IMG/VR virus record: IMGVR_UViG_3300032397_000026
Location: 1-44,255 of that record
Length of the DNA stretch: 44,255 bases
From: a virus
Direction: 5' to 3' (one strand)
Every line of letters starts with the position of its first letter. Position 1 is the first letter of the stretch. Of the stretch, positions 26,357 to 35,164 are shown one piece after another. The notes beneath the pieces were generated by a model. It did not search any database and had not been told where the DNA came from. It was given only the letters and a program-made list of their open reading frames with translations. The position numbers were made by a program, and so were the translations under genes.

Positions 26357-27037
26357 TTGGATTACGTCGAACTTAAAAAAACACTAAGTAAACATTTTAT
26401 GTTTGTTTATGATCAGGTTAGTGCAGGTTCTAGAAAAGAAGTAGAGCTGTTTATAAATCCGGAAGAATTTTCTCAGACGGAACCAACAAGAATATCTGTA
26501 ACCCAAACTAAAGGTGGTGCTTTTGTAGATTATTTTGGTCAGGGCATAAGAACTATATCCATAAAAGGCATTACTGGATTTAAAAGTAGAAAAGTAGGTA
26601 GTGAAGAATTATCTGGACATGATCAATTTTTGAACTTAAGAACGTTAATCAGAGATTGGACAACCAATAGTAAGATTGATCCAAAAGATCATATTTTGTA
26701 TTTGTTTAACTTTGCTGATTCTGAATTTTATGAAATAATTGTTAATAATTTTCAATTACTGAGATCTGTTGGACGATCTTTGCTTTATCAGTTTAATATT
26801 GCTATTACCTGTATTAGAGAGTGTGGAACAAAAGGTTCAAATTTAGTACTAGATCAGAATCAAATTAAGATGGATAATGCACTATTAAATCCAGAAGAAA
26901 GAGTTATGGATATTGCAACAGCAACAGAGTATGAATTAGACTCTATGGAAATTCAACCTGAAACCGAAGAACAGTATCAAATGATGTTAGAAGAAAGAAG
27001 CATGGGCGACGAAAAATATAAATACATTCCAATGTAA
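26357..27037 (+). CDS. Baseplate hub/tube-initiator-type protein
   Basis: 226 residues, TTG start with TTAGGAG upstream. Contains FINPEEFSQTEPTRISVTQT, then KGGAFVDYFGQGIRTISIKG, then LRTLIRDW, a recognisable layout of baseplate proteins in phages of Gram-positive and other bacteria, where the domain precedes LysM proteins. It probably links the tube base to the wedge. The next gene indeed carries a LysM-like segment. Confidence 0.65.
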   Translation: MDYVELKKTLSKHFMFVYDQVSAGSRKEVELFINPEEFSQTEPTRISVTQTKGGAFVDYFGQGIRTISIKGITGFKSRKVGSEELSGHDQFLNLRTLIRDWTTNSKIDPKDHILYLFNFADSEFYEIIVNNFQLLRSVGRSLLYQFNIAITCIRECGTKGSNLVLDQNQIKMDNALLNPEERVMDIATATEYELDSMEIQPETEEQYQMMLEERSMGDEKYKYIPM

Positions 27038-27049
27038 TGGAGGTCATTG

Positions 27050-28585
27050 TTGAATTTTTACGATTCAGTTTCAGAATCAAACATATCTGCAAAATCAGTG
27101 GTTTTACAAATTAGAAGTTTAATCGATGCTCTTAGAGAGTATTCTAATAAAACTTCTTCTTTTGTGCCATATTCTTATAGTAATGCTAGAAATTTGACTA
27201 TAACAATGAGTGATATGATAGATACTCTATGTTCATTTAGATATCCTCCTCATGCACTAGTTCGATCATTTAGAAATATTTTGTGTGGGTTTAAAGCACT
27301 TCCTAGTGCAGTATTTAAGGGATTTACAAATCCTGATTTATTTGATGGAGCTAGTAACTGCGGAACGACTTTAGGTGTTTTACCAGCTTCTGTCGCAGAT
27401 ACTAATAATAGTTTTACAGCTACGGCACAGCTTCCTATAGAAAGATTTTCAATGCAATCTTTTTCCGTTCCACAGACTTCCTTATTAATAAGAGAAGAAC
27501 CAACTAGAGTTTCTGGTGTTTACCTATCTACTGATATAGCTCGTTTAGGTCTTAACTATTTAAAATCTTATTCTGGAAGAACAGTTTTTTTGACATCTGT
27601 TCCTAATGATGCAGTTGTAATAGATTACTATGTTAAGTCAAGTTCAGTTCAGAATACTATAAGATTGTATGCTGCTGTTGGTAGAACAGTTAAATCTGAT
27701 GATAATTTGGAAAGAATAGCATTAGATGTTTATGGAAAAGCTTCTCAATGGAAATTAATTGCTCTATATAATGAATTAGAATATCCATTTTTTGTATCTG
27801 AGGAATTTGAAAAAGAGGTAAAAGCTACCGGATTCGTTAGATTTTATAGAAATTTGTCCTATTTACCTGATATTGTTATAACGGTTGGAAGAGAAGTTTG
27901 GGTTCCTGAATTTCAAGGAACAAGACAAATAGATTTTAAAACTACTGCAACTACTACTTTATCCATAGGTAAGGAATATGTTGATGTTCCGGTTAGAGCT
28001 GTTCTTTCAGGAGAAATTGGAAATGTAGGTGTAGGTTCTATTGTGGGAATAGATTCAGATTTGACTGGAAAGATAACGAAAATTTCTAATATTTCAAATA
28101 CTTCTGGCGGTAAAAATTGGAAAGTAGCAAAACCTGGTGATATTATAATGGTTCCTAAAACTGAAAGTATGACTGTATCAACGGTAGTTAACGCAAAAAA
28201 AGACTATGAAGCATTGTTTGGTATTGACTTATACATTAAAGACGGAGAATTGGATTCCAGTAGTGAACAAGGTTTAGATTTAAAACGAACTTTTGGTATT
28301 CATAATCTAGTTCAGGCATTAGGAAATAGAATAGTTACTAATAAACGTTTTTACACATATCATCCTGAATATGGAACTTATTTATACGCATATATTGGCA
28401 AAAAAAGTTCTAAAACTTGGCAAGATGTGATTAAGGTAGATATTAAAGATGCATGTTTATTGGATCCAAGGATTGCATCCATTAAATCTTTTTTAATGGA
28501 AATTTCAGGCGATATGATTGGTCTTAGTTTTGATGCAATTCCGGTTAATCAATCGAGCTCAGTTCCAGTTTCACTAGTAGTTTAA
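27050..28585 (+). CDS. Multi-domain baseplate protein: LysM-like, J-like and gp25-like
   Basis: About 511 residues; TTG 27050 is six bases after TGGAGG (27047 TTG is also possible). Residues about 217-260 read DNLERIALDVYGKASQWKLIALYN, a LysM. About 305-350 carry VDVPVRAVLSGEIGNVGVGSI, then TSGGKNW, resembling the beta domain of baseplate J. The C terminus (about 405-500), DLKRTFGIHNLVQALGNRIVT then LDPRIASIKSF, is gp25/W-like. In other phages the gp25-type part is a separate gene; here it is fused. It should tie the hub to the wedge. Confidence 0.7.
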   Translation: MNFYDSVSESNISAKSVVLQIRSLIDALREYSNKTSSFVPYSYSNARNLTITMSDMIDTLCSFRYPPHALVRSFRNILCGFKALPSAVFKGFTNPDLFDGASNCGTTLGVLPASVADTNNSFTATAQLPIERFSMQSFSVPQTSLLIREEPTRVSGVYLSTDIARLGLNYLKSYSGRTVFLTSVPNDAVVIDYYVKSSSVQNTIRLYAAVGRTVKSDDNLERIALDVYGKASQWKLIALYNELEYPFFVSEEFEKEVKATGFVRFYRNLSYLPDIVITVGREVWVPEFQGTRQIDFKTTATTTLSIGKEYVDVPVRAVLSGEIGNVGVGSIVGIDSDLTGKITKISNISNTSGGKNWKVAKPGDIIMVPKTESMTVSTVVNAKKDYEALFGIDLYIKDGELDSSSEQGLDLKRTFGIHNLVQALGNRIVTNKRFYTYHPEYGTYLYAYIGKKSSKTWQDVIKVDIKDACLLDPRIASIKSFLMEISGDMIGLSFDAIPVNQSSSVPVSLVV

Positions 28586-28594
28586 GGAGATTCT

Positions 28595-30334
28595 ATGTCA
28601 TTTCAAACCAAAAAGTTTTCCAGTATAGTAGCTTCAATGATTTCTTGGTGCTCTTCTGCTACAGATAAGGTAACGGATTTTAATGTGGGTTCAGTTATTA
28701 GAACATTAATAGAATCTGTAGCTTTGGAGTTGGAAGAGTTGTATTATCAACTTTTAAAAGCAGTCGAAGAGGCTATTGAAGAGGCAATTTATAGAGCATT
28801 CAACTTTCCAAGAAATCCAGCAGAAAAGTCAACCGGTAATGTAAGATTTACTAGGCAAACAGGGTCTGAAGTTGAGGTAACAATTTCTTCGGGGGTTCTG
28901 ATTTCTACGGATACAGAACCTTCGATTTTATTTGAGACTCAAGCTGATGATGTGATTCCAATTTTTTCTTCTCATGTAGATGTTTCCGGTTCTGCAATTC
29001 ATTTACAAACACATGATAACTTTGTAACTATTGGAATTGTAGTGGGTTCTGTTATAAAGAAAACTAGTGAGGCTCCTCTTGGAGAATCTGTTGTAACTTC
29101 AATTACTACTACAACACTTCCTAATGATACTCTTAATTTTGCAGCCTTAACAAATAGTGCTACTTTTGTAGCTGGAGGTGATTTTTTAGCGATTGCTTTA
29201 TATAAAGATATTCCTGTTAGAGCTTTAGCCGCAGGAATAGGGGGAAATGTAGCAGCTGATTCTGTTATTTTACTAAAGTCTAATACACCAAATATTATTA
29301 GTGTTACTAATCCGGCGGCTTTTTCTGATGGTAGAGAAGAGGAAACAGATTTTGAGAGAAAAGAACGATTTGCAAAATACATAGGTTCTTTAACTAGAGC
29401 AACTAGAAATGCTTTAGAATATGCAGCTCTAACAATTCCAGAAATAGTTTCTGCTAAGGCTATAGATGATATTCGTGCAACATGTCTAGTGTATCAGGCA
29501 GGGACATCAAAGTACACTGATATTTCTTTAGGCATGCGAAATCCAGGGGATTCTGCTGTTAATTTATTTCCACCGGCTGATGTAAATGGAGATATGTTAT
29601 ATATTGGAGCAGAGGATATTTTTACGTATATAAATTTTCATTTGATTACACCTGGAGTACTATCCGTAGATCCTGGAGTTGGAACACAGTATTGGAATGG
29701 TGCATGGACTGAGTTAACTGGTATTGTAGATGAAACTAATGTTTTTACTCAAAGTGGGTGTTTTTCATTCACTCCACCTACTGATTGGACTATGTGTAGT
29801 GTAAATGGTTTATTAAGATTTTGGTTACGAAGATATATTGATACTCATTCTTTTGATACGACTCCAACGGGTGATTGGTGTAGTCTTCCTCCTGGTTTTG
29901 GATATGTATATTTATATTGTCATGATGGAAGTGGTGATTTAAGTTCTTCGCTAAAAACGATGGTAGAGAGTGCAGTAGAGTTATACCGAGCTTGTGGAAT
30001 TAGTGTTATAGTATCCGCACCAACAAAAATGCAACCGGTTATTACAGTCACTTTATTCGTATATGAAAATTATGATGCTACAGATATATCTTCAAAAGTT
30101 CAGCAAAATATTATTGATTTTTTGAATACTAAAAAACTGGGCGAAGATTTATATGTTGCTGAGTTATATCAGTTTATAATGGGAACTTATGATTTAGCAA
30201 TAGCAAATTGCACTATTTCTGCTTTATACATGGGAGCAGTTCCGGGAGTAGGTGATATTTATGTTCCTGGTGGATCTGTAATTAGACCAGATTTGTTAAA
30301 AACGACAGTTACGGCTACTTCTATTAGTGTTTAG
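28595..30334 (+). CDS. Baseplate wedge J-like protein with inserted YWNG domain
   Basis: 579 residues, ATG with AAGGAG. The N terminus (DFNVGSVIRTLIESVALELEELYYQ), RFTRQTGSEVEVTISSGV, PVRALAAGIGGNVAADSV, then DGREEETDFERKERFAKYI are the diagnostic segments of baseplate J family proteins. Residues about 355-440 are an insertion (YWNGAWTEL ... FTPPTDW ... FWLRRYI) related to those in the sheath and in the next protein. The J-type C-terminal part resumes with SSLKTMVESAVELYRACG. It forms the wedge periphery. Confidence 0.85.
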   Translation: MSFQTKKFSSIVASMISWCSSATDKVTDFNVGSVIRTLIESVALELEELYYQLLKAVEEAIEEAIYRAFNFPRNPAEKSTGNVRFTRQTGSEVEVTISSGVLISTDTEPSILFETQADDVIPIFSSHVDVSGSAIHLQTHDNFVTIGIVVGSVIKKTSEAPLGESVVTSITTTTLPNDTLNFAALTNSATFVAGGDFLAIALYKDIPVRALAAGIGGNVAADSVILLKSNTPNIISVTNPAAFSDGREEETDFERKERFAKYIGSLTRATRNALEYAALTIPEIVSAKAIDDIRATCLVYQAGTSKYTDISLGMRNPGDSAVNLFPPADVNGDMLYIGAEDIFTYINFHLITPGVLSVDPGVGTQYWNGAWTELTGIVDETNVFTQSGCFSFTPPTDWTMCSVNGLLRFWLRRYIDTHSFDTTPTGDWCSLPPGFGYVYLYCHDGSGDLSSSLKTMVESAVELYRACGISVIVSAPTKMQPVITVTLFVYENYDATDISSKVQQNIIDFLNTKKLGEDLYVAELYQFIMGTYDLAIANCTISALYMGAVPGVGDIYVPGGSVIRPDLLKTTVTATSISV

Positions 30335-30343
30335 GGGGGTTTT

Positions 30344-32017
30344 GTGAACCTATTTCAGAAGATAGTAAAAGGATTGGCACAACAAGTATTTAAACCTGTG
30401 CCTTTAGGTTTATTGTATACTATACTTCAATGTGTTTCTAGAGAGATATCGGGAGATTGTCCTTGGGATAATGGAACTGAATGTGATAGGTGGAAAAAAG
30501 ATACAGATGAATATGTGGGATTAGCTCCAGGATTAGGTTATTTGTCAGAACCTTATGTTTCTAATTGGCAATCGGGGGGATGTAGAAATTCATTATGTCC
30601 AGGCTATTTATATCCAACGGGGTTAATTTCGTACACGTCGAGATCTCCGACAGTTACAGGATCAGTACTTGCTTCATCATTTGATAATGTTTTTGATTAC
30701 TCATCGTTTAGACAGTATAGTTCTTTAATAGATTCTATCACAGGTTTAAGAATAGATGAGGTTCCTGTAGGGACTTATGGAGCAAAAATTAAAATAAATT
30801 TTGATATATCTGGAAGGAATGTTAAAATAGGCGACAAATGGACTATAGCTTGTATTTCTTCTACGGGAGTTGTAGGCAATCCAGTAGCAGATGCTGCAAA
30901 TTCTGGAACTTATGGTATTGTGGAATCTATCGGTACATATACAGGAAAATTCGATACAGTTTACACTGTAACAATAACTGATTTTTGGGGATATAGTCAA
31001 AACTATAATAATGCAATATTGCAAATATGCCTTCTTACGGCTACTGATTATTGGTTAGATTATTGGGGATCTTATTTTGGAATTCCTAGAATTTTACTTT
31101 TTGCTGGGTATGAAAGTGACGATGTTTATCGAGCTAGAATAATGAAAGAAATAACATTGCCTAGAACTACAAAGGCTGTTTTATTACAACTATCAAAAGA
31201 TTATTTAGAATCAGATAAAACAACCATTACTGAATATGAATATCCTGCGGCACCAGGTTGGGATGCTCAAAATTCAAATGGATTAATGCCGTATGAGTTT
31301 TATGTTAATATGCCTTATCAAGATCGTCCAAGTAGTTTGTTTGTAAAAGCTGGAACTACTAATTTTTTAATTGCGGGAAGTAAATGTTATTCTTTTGATG
31401 TTGCCACATCTGTTTTTACCCCGTTAAATTCAGTTGGATTAGGTTCTATTTTTCCAGCAGTACCAGAAACAGGTGATGCTTTTTTAGTCGGGAATACCTG
31501 TCAATTTAGCGGTATTAAATCAATTTTATCAGTAAAGGGAACTGCTGGAGGCGATTTCATTTTTGAATATTGGAACGGAACAACATGGATTGCATTTACT
31601 CCCAATGATCTAACTTCAGCTTTTTCTTTAGATGGTTCAATACATTGGTCAATTTATAATAATTGGGATGACTGGGTTTTAGACGATGATAAAACGGATA
31701 ATATTCCAAATTCAGGGACTAACTTGTACTGGATAAGAATTAGGATTGTTACACCACCCGCACCTTATACTAATTTACCAGTAGCAACCAGTACAAGCAT
31801 AATTTATGCAGGAGCAACTTGCAGAGGTCATTATTGCGGATCCTGGTCAACATACGATCCTACTAAAAGAGATATTATTGATTCATTGCCGATTTATGAA
31901 AATAACTGTTACGTTTATGATACCAGTGTGTTTGCTAATCAAGGACAGTATTCAGGACTTCAACAAATTATAGATCGAAATAAAGCTGCAGGAACTATCT
32001 GTATAATTAATGTCTAA
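30344..32017 (+). CDS. Baseplate I-like tail protein with YWNG domain
   Basis: 557 residues, GTG start after TAGGGGGG. About residues 235-290, TDYWLDYWGSYFGIPR ... SDDVYRARIMKEITLPRTTKAVLL, match the P2 gpI/XkdT-adjacent tail protein family that follows baseplate J. A decoration-type domain occupies about 395-490 (FEYWNGTTWIAF ... NLYWIRIRIVT). Cysteine-containing stretches near the N terminus (SGDCPWDNGTECDRW, then GGCRNSLCPGY) are unusual. The C-terminal YSGLQQIIDRNKAAGTICIIN is conserved-looking. Confidence 0.75.
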   Translation: MNLFQKIVKGLAQQVFKPVPLGLLYTILQCVSREISGDCPWDNGTECDRWKKDTDEYVGLAPGLGYLSEPYVSNWQSGGCRNSLCPGYLYPTGLISYTSRSPTVTGSVLASSFDNVFDYSSFRQYSSLIDSITGLRIDEVPVGTYGAKIKINFDISGRNVKIGDKWTIACISSTGVVGNPVADAANSGTYGIVESIGTYTGKFDTVYTVTITDFWGYSQNYNNAILQICLLTATDYWLDYWGSYFGIPRILLFAGYESDDVYRARIMKEITLPRTTKAVLLQLSKDYLESDKTTITEYEYPAAPGWDAQNSNGLMPYEFYVNMPYQDRPSSLFVKAGTTNFLIAGSKCYSFDVATSVFTPLNSVGLGSIFPAVPETGDAFLVGNTCQFSGIKSILSVKGTAGGDFIFEYWNGTTWIAFTPNDLTSAFSLDGSIHWSIYNNWDDWVLDDDKTDNIPNSGTNLYWIRIRIVTPPAPYTNLPVATSTSIIYAGATCRGHYCGSWSTYDPTKRDIIDSLPIYENNCYVYDTSVFANQGQYSGLQQIIDRNKAAGTICIINV

Positions 32018-32035
32018 AAAAAAGGAGGAACTAAA

Positions 32036-32539
32036 ATGTGGAAGGGTAAATGGAAGGAATCAGAAAAAGAAGTTTTTAAAGAACCAGAAAGAGGTAAATT
32101 TGTGTTTAAAAAACCAGAACTAAAAATAGAAATTGCTAAGGAATCAGAAATTGCTAAGGAAATAGTTGAATTAAAAGAAGATAAAGTAGAGAAAATAGAG
32201 AAAAAAGTAATTAAACCTATTTTTACTAACATAAATACTCTTCATATCGAGGATAACCCTACGAAGTCTATGATATTTGTTTTAGAAGATGAAAAGCATA
32301 TTAACTCAGTTAAAACATATCATTGTGGAGGGGTCAATCCAGTTGGTACTTTAGAATTAGTAGATTTAAAGGGAACATCTTATGGAATATGGGATGCTGT
32401 AATTGTTGATAAACTTTTTTGGGAATGCTATCCAAACATTGATTTACAAGCAGGAAGTTATAAAGTTATAGATTCAAATCCAACAACCTGGTCATGGAAT
32501 GGTCTATCTTTAGGTGTAGGATTTACAGAAATTAAGTAA
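32036..32539 (+). CDS. Distal tail protein with charged N terminus, unknown function
   Basis: 167 residues, ATG with AAAGGAGG upstream. The first 60 residues are Lys/Glu-rich helix. The rest is a small beta domain ending IDLQAGSYKVIDSNPTTWSWN ... GVGF, a pattern I have seen in surface and tail-associated proteins but cannot tie to a function. It sits between baseplate I and a putative distal fibre. Confidence 0.6.
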   Translation: MWKGKWKESEKEVFKEPERGKFVFKKPELKIEIAKESEIAKEIVELKEDKVEKIEKKVIKPIFTNINTLHIEDNPTKSMIFVLEDEKHINSVKTYHCGGVNPVGTLELVDLKGTSYGIWDAVIVDKLFWECYPNIDLQAGSYKVIDSNPTTWSWNGLSLGVGFTEIK

Positions 32540-32556
32540 TTTTAATAGGAGGTATT

Positions 32557-33804
32557 ATGGCGCTTGATGTTGCGAATTGGACAGACAAACAATTAGTCGA
32601 GCTTTTAGACTTAAATAAATCTGCTGATCATTCAAATGTTGCTAATTTTATTGGTGAAAATTGGCTTTGTTTGAGTCCTCTTAATCAAGGACGAATAATG
32701 GATGATTCTACCCAAACTACACTAAGGGTAACAGGGGCGGCAAAAACCGTTAGTTTAAGTGCGGGTGTTCTTCAGTTTGCACAAAAGGTAGTGCAGGTAG
32801 ATGCTGCAGAAACTATTAGTATTTTTACTGGTGGTTCTGGAACATGGCCTCTTAGTGGAACGGGATTAGAAGCATCTCCAGTAGCAGGAAACACTCGTTG
32901 GGTATCAATTTGTATAAAGCAGACTGATTTACCAAAAGAAGCGGGGAGTCGCTGGTTTGTAGATGATACAGTGAGTCCAAATACTTATGCAACTGCATCT
33001 GTAAATACTTTGCTAAATAAAGCTTATTTTGATATAGTAATAGCATATTCAGCACTTAATGCACTTAATGCTCCCAATGCTCCAGCTGGTTATTGGGCTA
33101 TTGCAGAAATTCAGTATAATGGAACTACAGGACTTCTAACTATTATAGATACAACAGGAACTTCATCTGCAGCAGTTCCTAATTGGACTTCAACGACAAG
33201 AGTCCAAAGGTTAGAATTTTGGTCAACATTGTTTGGAACAGATCATCATTTAACTGGAGTTAACGCCGGTCATCATAAAGAAGGTTTATGGCAAATAGGG
33301 GCAACCCCTATATCAACAACAGGTGCAGAAATTAATCAGGCATTAGATGGCATAGATAGCCATGTTACTGCTGCTAATTTAAATACATTAACTCATGGAC
33401 CGACTTCTAATGCAGAAACTTTGCATTGTCATGGGTCTGTAGGAACTTTTGGATCTTCTTCAGTAGATAGCTATGCACTTATAAACGGTTTTTCTGATAC
33501 AGGTTTAGAAGTTACAATAAGTTTATCATCACCAAGATCTGTTTTGCTCATGTGCTCAGCTCAACCTTCAGATACTGTAGGGTATGCACATCGTATGAAA
33601 TTTACGGGTGGGGGCATAGAAAGAGAATGGCGTTTCGGAGGTTTGGCAGTGGGGGGAGGTGCAGGTAACTGGTCTACGTGTAATACAGTTCAAGAGGTTG
33701 TGTCTTTAGCCGCAGGTTTACATACAATAAAAGTTCAGGCTACACGTTATGCTTTGTATCCTATAACATGGTCATGGGCTAATCTAACTGTTATAGCCTT
33801 GTGA
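32557..33804 (+). CDS. Probable distal tail/fibre structural protein
   Basis: 415 residues, ATG with AGGAGG. The middle has WVSICIKQTDLPKEAGSRWFVDD and VQRLEFWSTLFGTDHHLTGVN, followed by HKEGLW. These fit phage fibre or baseplate proteins. The C-terminal third (about 290-415) is a beta-sandwich with SSPRSVLLMCSAQPSD and EVVSLAAGLHTIKVQATR. It closes the tail operon and is followed by 224 bases without a gene. Confidence 0.65.
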   Translation: MALDVANWTDKQLVELLDLNKSADHSNVANFIGENWLCLSPLNQGRIMDDSTQTTLRVTGAAKTVSLSAGVLQFAQKVVQVDAAETISIFTGGSGTWPLSGTGLEASPVAGNTRWVSICIKQTDLPKEAGSRWFVDDTVSPNTYATASVNTLLNKAYFDIVIAYSALNALNAPNAPAGYWAIAEIQYNGTTGLLTIIDTTGTSSAAVPNWTSTTRVQRLEFWSTLFGTDHHLTGVNAGHHKEGLWQIGATPISTTGAEINQALDGIDSHVTAANLNTLTHGPTSNAETLHCHGSVGTFGSSSVDSYALINGFSDTGLEVTISLSSPRSVLLMCSAQPSDTVGYAHRMKFTGGGIEREWRFGGLAVGGGAGNWSTCNTVQEVVSLAAGLHTIKVQATRYALYPITWSWANLTVIAL

Positions 33805-34028
33805 AAGATAATTTAAGAAGGATGATGTCAAAAACGGTCGGCAATCTGAAAAATAACATAGTTAAACCTATATAGAATGATAAATAACCTATATAGAACA
33901 GCATTAAATGATGTGTTTTTTGCTATGTATAATAAATTATATGTTTTTTAAGCAAATAGGTTTAAACTCATCCTGGAGCTTATTTTAGAATTCTAGTTTA
34001 AATTTAAAAAATTTTATTTAATACTGGC
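33805..34028 (+). promoter_or_regulatory. Intergenic region with operator-like repeats
   Basis: No gene seen. AACCTATATAGAA is repeated directly at 33865-33877 and 33886-33898, a 21-base spacing equal to two helical turns. TTAAACCTAT (33862-33871) has a perfect inverted partner ATAGGTTTAA at 33956-33965. A TATAAT box at 33928-33933 lies between the arms but has no good -35. This suggests a binding site for a regulator at the boundary between tail and following genes. Confidence 0.4.
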
Positions 34029-34430
34029 ATGAAACTAACTAAAAACAATTTACTTCTGAGTTTGGCAGTAATTGGTCTGGTGTTTGTAGCTTTGTTCTTT
34101 CTAAAAGATTGTAGCAACGTTAGTAAATTTGAGAAAGAAGTTCAAGAACTTAGATCTATTAATATAAAATTAAAAGAAGATGCAAAAAAACAGGAATCTG
34201 ATTTTAAGTTTAATCTCGATATTTTGAGTAAAAAATCGGTAGAAGTCAGTAAAAAATTAGATTTACTTAAACGTAAAAATGATGAGTTGGTGAAAGTTAA
34301 CAAAGAACTTTCTGGGAAAAGTTTAGAGTTGGAGAAAAACTATGCAAAATTGGAAGAAGAACTTGCCAAGATTAAAGTTCCTGTTAGTCTTGTTGATCGT
34401 GCCAATTTGTTTCGTAAGTTTGGTTACTAA
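34029..34430 (+). CDS. Membrane-anchored coiled-coil protein (i-spanin-like candidate)
   Basis: 133 residues from ATG 34029. A short basic start, one membrane segment (about 8-24) and then an almost uninterrupted Lys/Glu coiled coil to about 120. The next gene starts inside its 3' end in another frame. One membrane helix plus periplasmic coiled coil, overlapping a second exported protein, is the layout of inner-membrane spanins, but no endolysin or holin is identified nearby. Confidence 0.55.
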   Translation: MKLTKNNLLLSLAVIGLVFVALFFLKDCSNVSKFEKEVQELRSINIKLKEDAKKQESDFKFNLDILSKKSVEVSKKLDLLKRKNDELVKVNKELSGKSLELEKNYAKLEEELAKIKVPVSLVDRANLFRKFGY

Positions 34431-34869
34431 GTCGTTTAGTGCTGATGTTCTTGAAAAAGACAAGGTAGCTCCCTATGATGGAATAATTTTTGATTATGAA
34501 AAAAGTGAGCTACTTTTGTTTAATACACAAAAGTTGGCAGTTATTGAAGAACAATGCTCTAATCTTACAGATCAGGTTTCTGTTTTAAAGCAATCTAGTA
34601 CGAATCTAATTTCTCAAAATGAAAATCTTAATCGGCAGTTAGAACTAACTAATCAGCTTCTTGAAATAGAAAAATCTCGTAGTAAACTTGAAAGAGAACG
34701 AGCTGAGTTTTTTAAAGAGCAGAATTTGGTAAAGGATAAAATTTTAGACCAAACAAATCAACTAAATGAAAAGTTAATAATTGAAGCTAAGAAAAAGTCT
34801 TGGTGGAAGTCAATGGCAATTGCTGAGTTATTTGTTGTGATAGGTGTTGTAATTGGATTAGCTCTTTAG
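34342..34869 (+). CDS. Exported coiled-coil protein with C-terminal membrane anchor
   Basis: 175 residues, ATG 34342 with GGAG 7 bases upstream, overlapping the previous gene by 89 bases. An N-terminal signal sequence (KFLLVLLIVPICFVSL, no canonical lipobox) is followed by KDKVAPYDGIIFDYEKSELL. Small phage membrane proteins of unknown function share that segment. A coiled coil to about 145 and a C-terminal membrane helix (AIAELFVVIGVVIGLAL) complete it. It may pair with the upstream protein in lysis or envelope work; not proven. Confidence 0.6.
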   Translation: MQNWKKNLPRLKFLLVLLIVPICFVSLVTKSFSADVLEKDKVAPYDGIIFDYEKSELLLFNTQKLAVIEEQCSNLTDQVSVLKQSSTNLISQNENLNRQLELTNQLLEIEKSRSKLERERAEFFKEQNLVKDKILDQTNQLNEKLIIEAKKKSWWKSMAIAELFVVIGVVIGLAL

Positions 34870-34893
34870 TTTTTTTATTTAATAGGATAGAGG

Positions 34894-35157
34894 ATGATGA
34901 TGAATATGACTATTTCTAAGGCATGTTCTGTGCCGAAAAAAGAGTTACAAGATTTAGCTTTATCAGCTTTTTTAATAATCAGTGGAAATCCTCTCCTTGA
35001 ATCTCCTTCTAAAATCAATGGTAAAAAGTTAGTTTTTGTTTTTGAATCAACTTCTAAACTTGAGATTGACATTCTTTCATTCTACAATCGAACAGCTAAA
35101 GTAGATCCTCTTACATTTTCAGAAACGTTTAGAAATCTTAAAGCATTGACTTTTTAG
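34894..35157 (+). CDS. Small DUF5659-like protein
   Basis: 87 residues from ATG 34894 (a run of ATGs makes the start uncertain). Layout LALSAFLIISGNPLL ... NGKKLVFVFESTSKLEIDILSFYN resembles DUF5659-type small phage proteins. Function unknown. It directly precedes the helicase gene. Confidence 0.55.
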   Translation: MMMNMTISKACSVPKKELQDLALSAFLIISGNPLLESPSKINGKKLVFVFESTSKLEIDILSFYNRTAKVDPLTFSETFRNLKALTF

Positions 35158-35164
35158 GTGAAAC

